This document shows, piece by piece, positions 5,480 to 5,570 of a stretch of DNA of 5,570 nt (positions are counted from its first letter, which is position 1; every line of letters begins with the position of its first letter). Source of the stretch: Acidobacteriota bacterium (GTDB lineage Bacteria; Acidobacteriota; Terriglobia; Terriglobales; Acidobacteriaceae); the NCBI GenBank assembly GCA_003224995.1, contig QIAI01000381.1, forward strand, positions 1 to 5,570, given 5' to 3'. A program made the position numbers and the translations under genes. Below the pieces are notes generated by a model. It saw only the letters and a program-made list of their open reading frames with translations, ran no database searches and was not told the DNA's origin.

Positions 5480-5570
5480 GCTGAATATCGCATGTCAGTA
5501 ACGATGATGCAGGTTACGGAAGAACCTGTACGGATGCGAGAAAGCCCCTGTTTATGCGCCCACGGCTTGC

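Noticed and set aside
4822..5484. 220-codon plus-strand open frame over the bactofilin gene
   Set aside because: It is antisense to a clear bactofilin domain and has no recognisable features of its own.

Overview
The window reads as about 5.6 kb of moderately GC-rich chromosome from a free-living, probably soil-type bacterium. The most likely source is an Acidobacteriota member. Three things point that way, none decisive: a CofG/CofD/CofC-type coenzyme F420 gene set, a bactofilin with low-complexity tails, and an intergenic repeat of the TGTCATCC...GGACCT kind that I recall from acidobacterial genomes. No phage, transposon, CRISPR or defence genes were seen, and there is no tRNA or rRNA.

Layout. 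Positions 1-2768 (minus strand) hold a compact cofG-cofD-cofC operon. Each junction is a 4-bp ATGA stop/start overlap, and cofC runs to the left edge without a stop. CofG (with a CofH partner not present here) makes the deazaflavin chromophore Fo. CofC activates a phospho-C3 acid with GTP. CofD transfers that unit onto Fo to give F420-0 or its dehydro form. The glutamate ligase CofE/FbiB is also outside the window. Positions 2769-3001 are a divergent intergenic region, followed by a plus-strand FMN-binding flavin reductase-like gene (3002-3499). Convergent with it, at 3564-4011 on the minus strand, is an M15-type metallopeptidase gene split by a one-base frameshift that separates two zinc ligands from the third.

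Positions 4012-4226 hold the divergent promoters of the peptidase gene and of msrB, a methionine-R-sulfoxide reductase gene at 4227-4667 (plus). The msrB stop codon lies inside a perfect 11-bp hairpin. A 232-bp convergent gap follows (4668-4899), containing further small hairpins and the dispersed-repeat-like element. A minus-strand bactofilin gene (4900-5400) and its upstream region (5401-5570), with a perfect 15-bp inverted repeat, close the window.

Overall this is mostly ordinary housekeeping and cofactor DNA. I do not see an undescribed multi-gene system. The observations most worth checking are the frameshifted peptidase, the tightly coupled F420 operon next to a flavin reductase gene, and the structured convergent intergenic region.
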